64,000 nt of DNA from Arthrobacter sp. Edens01 (GTDB lineage Bacteria; Actinomycetota; Actinomycetes; Actinomycetales; Micrococcaceae): assembly GCF_001307035.1 (NCBI RefSeq), contig NZ_LKIU01000002.1, positions 62,001 to 126,000 on the forward strand, given 5' to 3'. Numbering within the stretch: position 1 is the first letter of the stretch; each line of letters opens with the position of its first letter. Below are positions 63,294-64,000 of this stretch, in pieces. Made by a program: the position numbers and the translations under genes. The notes under the pieces are model-generated. The model was given only the letters and a program-made list of their open reading frames with translations. It ran no database searches and was not told where the DNA came from.

Positions 63294-64000
63294 CGGAGCA
63301 CCTCGCCCTCGTTCTCATTTTCGCTGTCCAGGTCCCGCGGTTCTGCCGGGAGGCTGGCGATCACATAGCGGTAGTGCTCATTGCCGGCCAGGAGCTCGGC
63401 ATGGGTTCCGACGGCGGAGATCCTTCCATCCTCCATCAGCGCCACGCGGTCAGCGAGGGAAACCGTTGAAGGCCGGTGTGCCACCACCAGTGTTGTGGTG
63501 TCGGCGAGGACCTCGCGCAGCCGGTGTTCAACCAGTTCCTCCGTGCGGACGTCAAGGGCCGAAAGCGGATCATCCATGACCAGCACCGACGGCCGTGCAG
63601 CGATCGCCCTGGCAAGGGCGATGCGCTGGCGCTGCCCGCCGGAGAGGCTCAGGCCCTCCTCGCCGATCAGGGTGTCCACGCCGTCCGGCAGCGAATACAC
63701 GAACTGGGCCTGGGCCACGTCCAGGGCTTCACTGAGCACATGCTCCGCCTCGGCCCCGCCGGTTGTTCCTGCTCCGAGCAGGACGTTGTCCCGGACCGAA
63801 CTGGAGAAGAGGGTGGTGTCCTCGAAGGCCACGGCGACGATGCTGCGCAGCTCGGCCAGGGAGTAGTCCCGCACGTCGATTCCGTCGATCCGGAGGCTGC
63901 CGGCCGTGACGTCGTAGAGCCGGGGAACCAGCTGCAGGAGCGTGGATTTGCCGCTGCCCGTGATGCCGACCAGCGCCATGGTTTCACCGGCACGCAGATC
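63290..64000 (-). CDS. heterodimeric ABC exporter subunit with degenerate Walker B, cut by window end
   Basis: Only the C-terminal ATPase domain (236 residues) is inside; the membrane domain lies beyond 64000. Walker [11 protein letters not shown] and signature [14 protein letters not shown] are canonical, while the Walker B ends in [11 protein letters not shown], with Asp in place of the catalytic Glu. H loop VVAHRPS is present. It is the degenerate half of the exporter and is co-translated with the next gene. The frame is open through the window edge. Confidence 0.92.
   Translation of the reverse strand, partial: DLRAGETMALVGITGSGKSTLLQLVPRLYDVTAGSLRIDGIDVRDYSLAELRSIVAVAFEDTTLFSSSVRDNVLLGAGTTGGAEAEHVLSEALDVAQAQFVYSLPDGVDTLIGEEGLSLSGGQRQRIALARAIAARPSVLVMDDPLSALDVRTEELVEHRLREVLADTTTLVVAHRPSTVSLADRVALMEDGRISAVGTHAELLAGNEHYRYVIASLPAEPRDLDSENENEGEVLR

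Overview
The window is chromosomal DNA from a high-GC actinobacterium, most probably Micrococcaceae (Arthrobacter or a close relative). The grounds are GC-rich third codon positions, GTG and TTG starts, HspR/HAIR heat-shock control, a DUF3073 gene, an actinobacterial Mrp operon, and a choline oxidase that closely matches what I remember of the Arthrobacter globiformis enzyme. No search could be run, so family names rest on motifs and recalled homologues. I see no phage genes, insertion sequences, CRISPR array, integrase or toxin module. The window is mostly housekeeping and stress genes, densely packed.

Layout. 0-6.4 kb: panD, tRNA-Gly(CCC), a cytoplasmic M4 (protealysin-type) protease overlapping an emfourin-like inhibitor gene, an SseB-family gene, kynA, dcd, a DUF1801 gene and an MFS carrier. 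6.6-13.1 kb: a complete six-gene Mrp Na+/H+ antiporter operon with A and B fused, closed by a 31-bp perfect palindrome. 13.5-16.7 kb: a TPP riboswitch and the ykoEDC ECF-type thiamine-precursor importer. 16.7-21.8 kb: pabC, cardiolipin synthase, a P-loop kinase, a low-molecular-weight phosphatase, a methyltransferase and a flavodoxin. 21.8-26.2 kb: the HspR heat-shock operon dnaK-grpE-dnaJ-hspR. 26.1-29.0 kb: an ABC-2 exporter with its winged-helix regulator. 29-33.1 kb: amino-acid permease, amidohydrolase and trmB. 33.4-36.9 kb: a DEAD-box helicase and small genes. 36.9-40.7 kb: two tandem penicillin-binding lipoproteins, one of which has lost every catalytic motif. 40.8-46.0 kb: choline uptake and oxidation (betT-betB-codA). 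46.3-52.3 kb: an SRPBCC protein, HAIR-controlled clpB, a septum-formation membrane protein with a charge-polarised disordered arm, and DUF3073. 52.5-60.0 kb: purine genes purM-purF and purD-purC around an asparaginase and small membrane proteins. 60-64 kb: a RibD-like reductase, an EthD-like protein, tRNA-Pro(CGG) and a heterodimeric ABC exporter cut by the window end.

How parts fit together. dnaK and clpB share HAIR operators and should be co-repressed by the HspR encoded here. BetT, BetB and choline oxidase together take up choline and make the osmoprotectant glycine betaine, and Mrp also serves salt and alkali tolerance. The protease and inhibitor look like a self-contained regulatory pair.

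The observations most worth a second look are the catalytically dead PBP paralogue next to an intact one, a recurrent TANNNT-6 nt-start-codon arrangement before eleven genes that predicts leaderless mRNAs, the protease/inhibitor overlap, a TPP riboswitch that appears to control a Shine-Dalgarno hairpin, two related long palindromes in convergent gaps, and the septum protein's extreme charge polarity.
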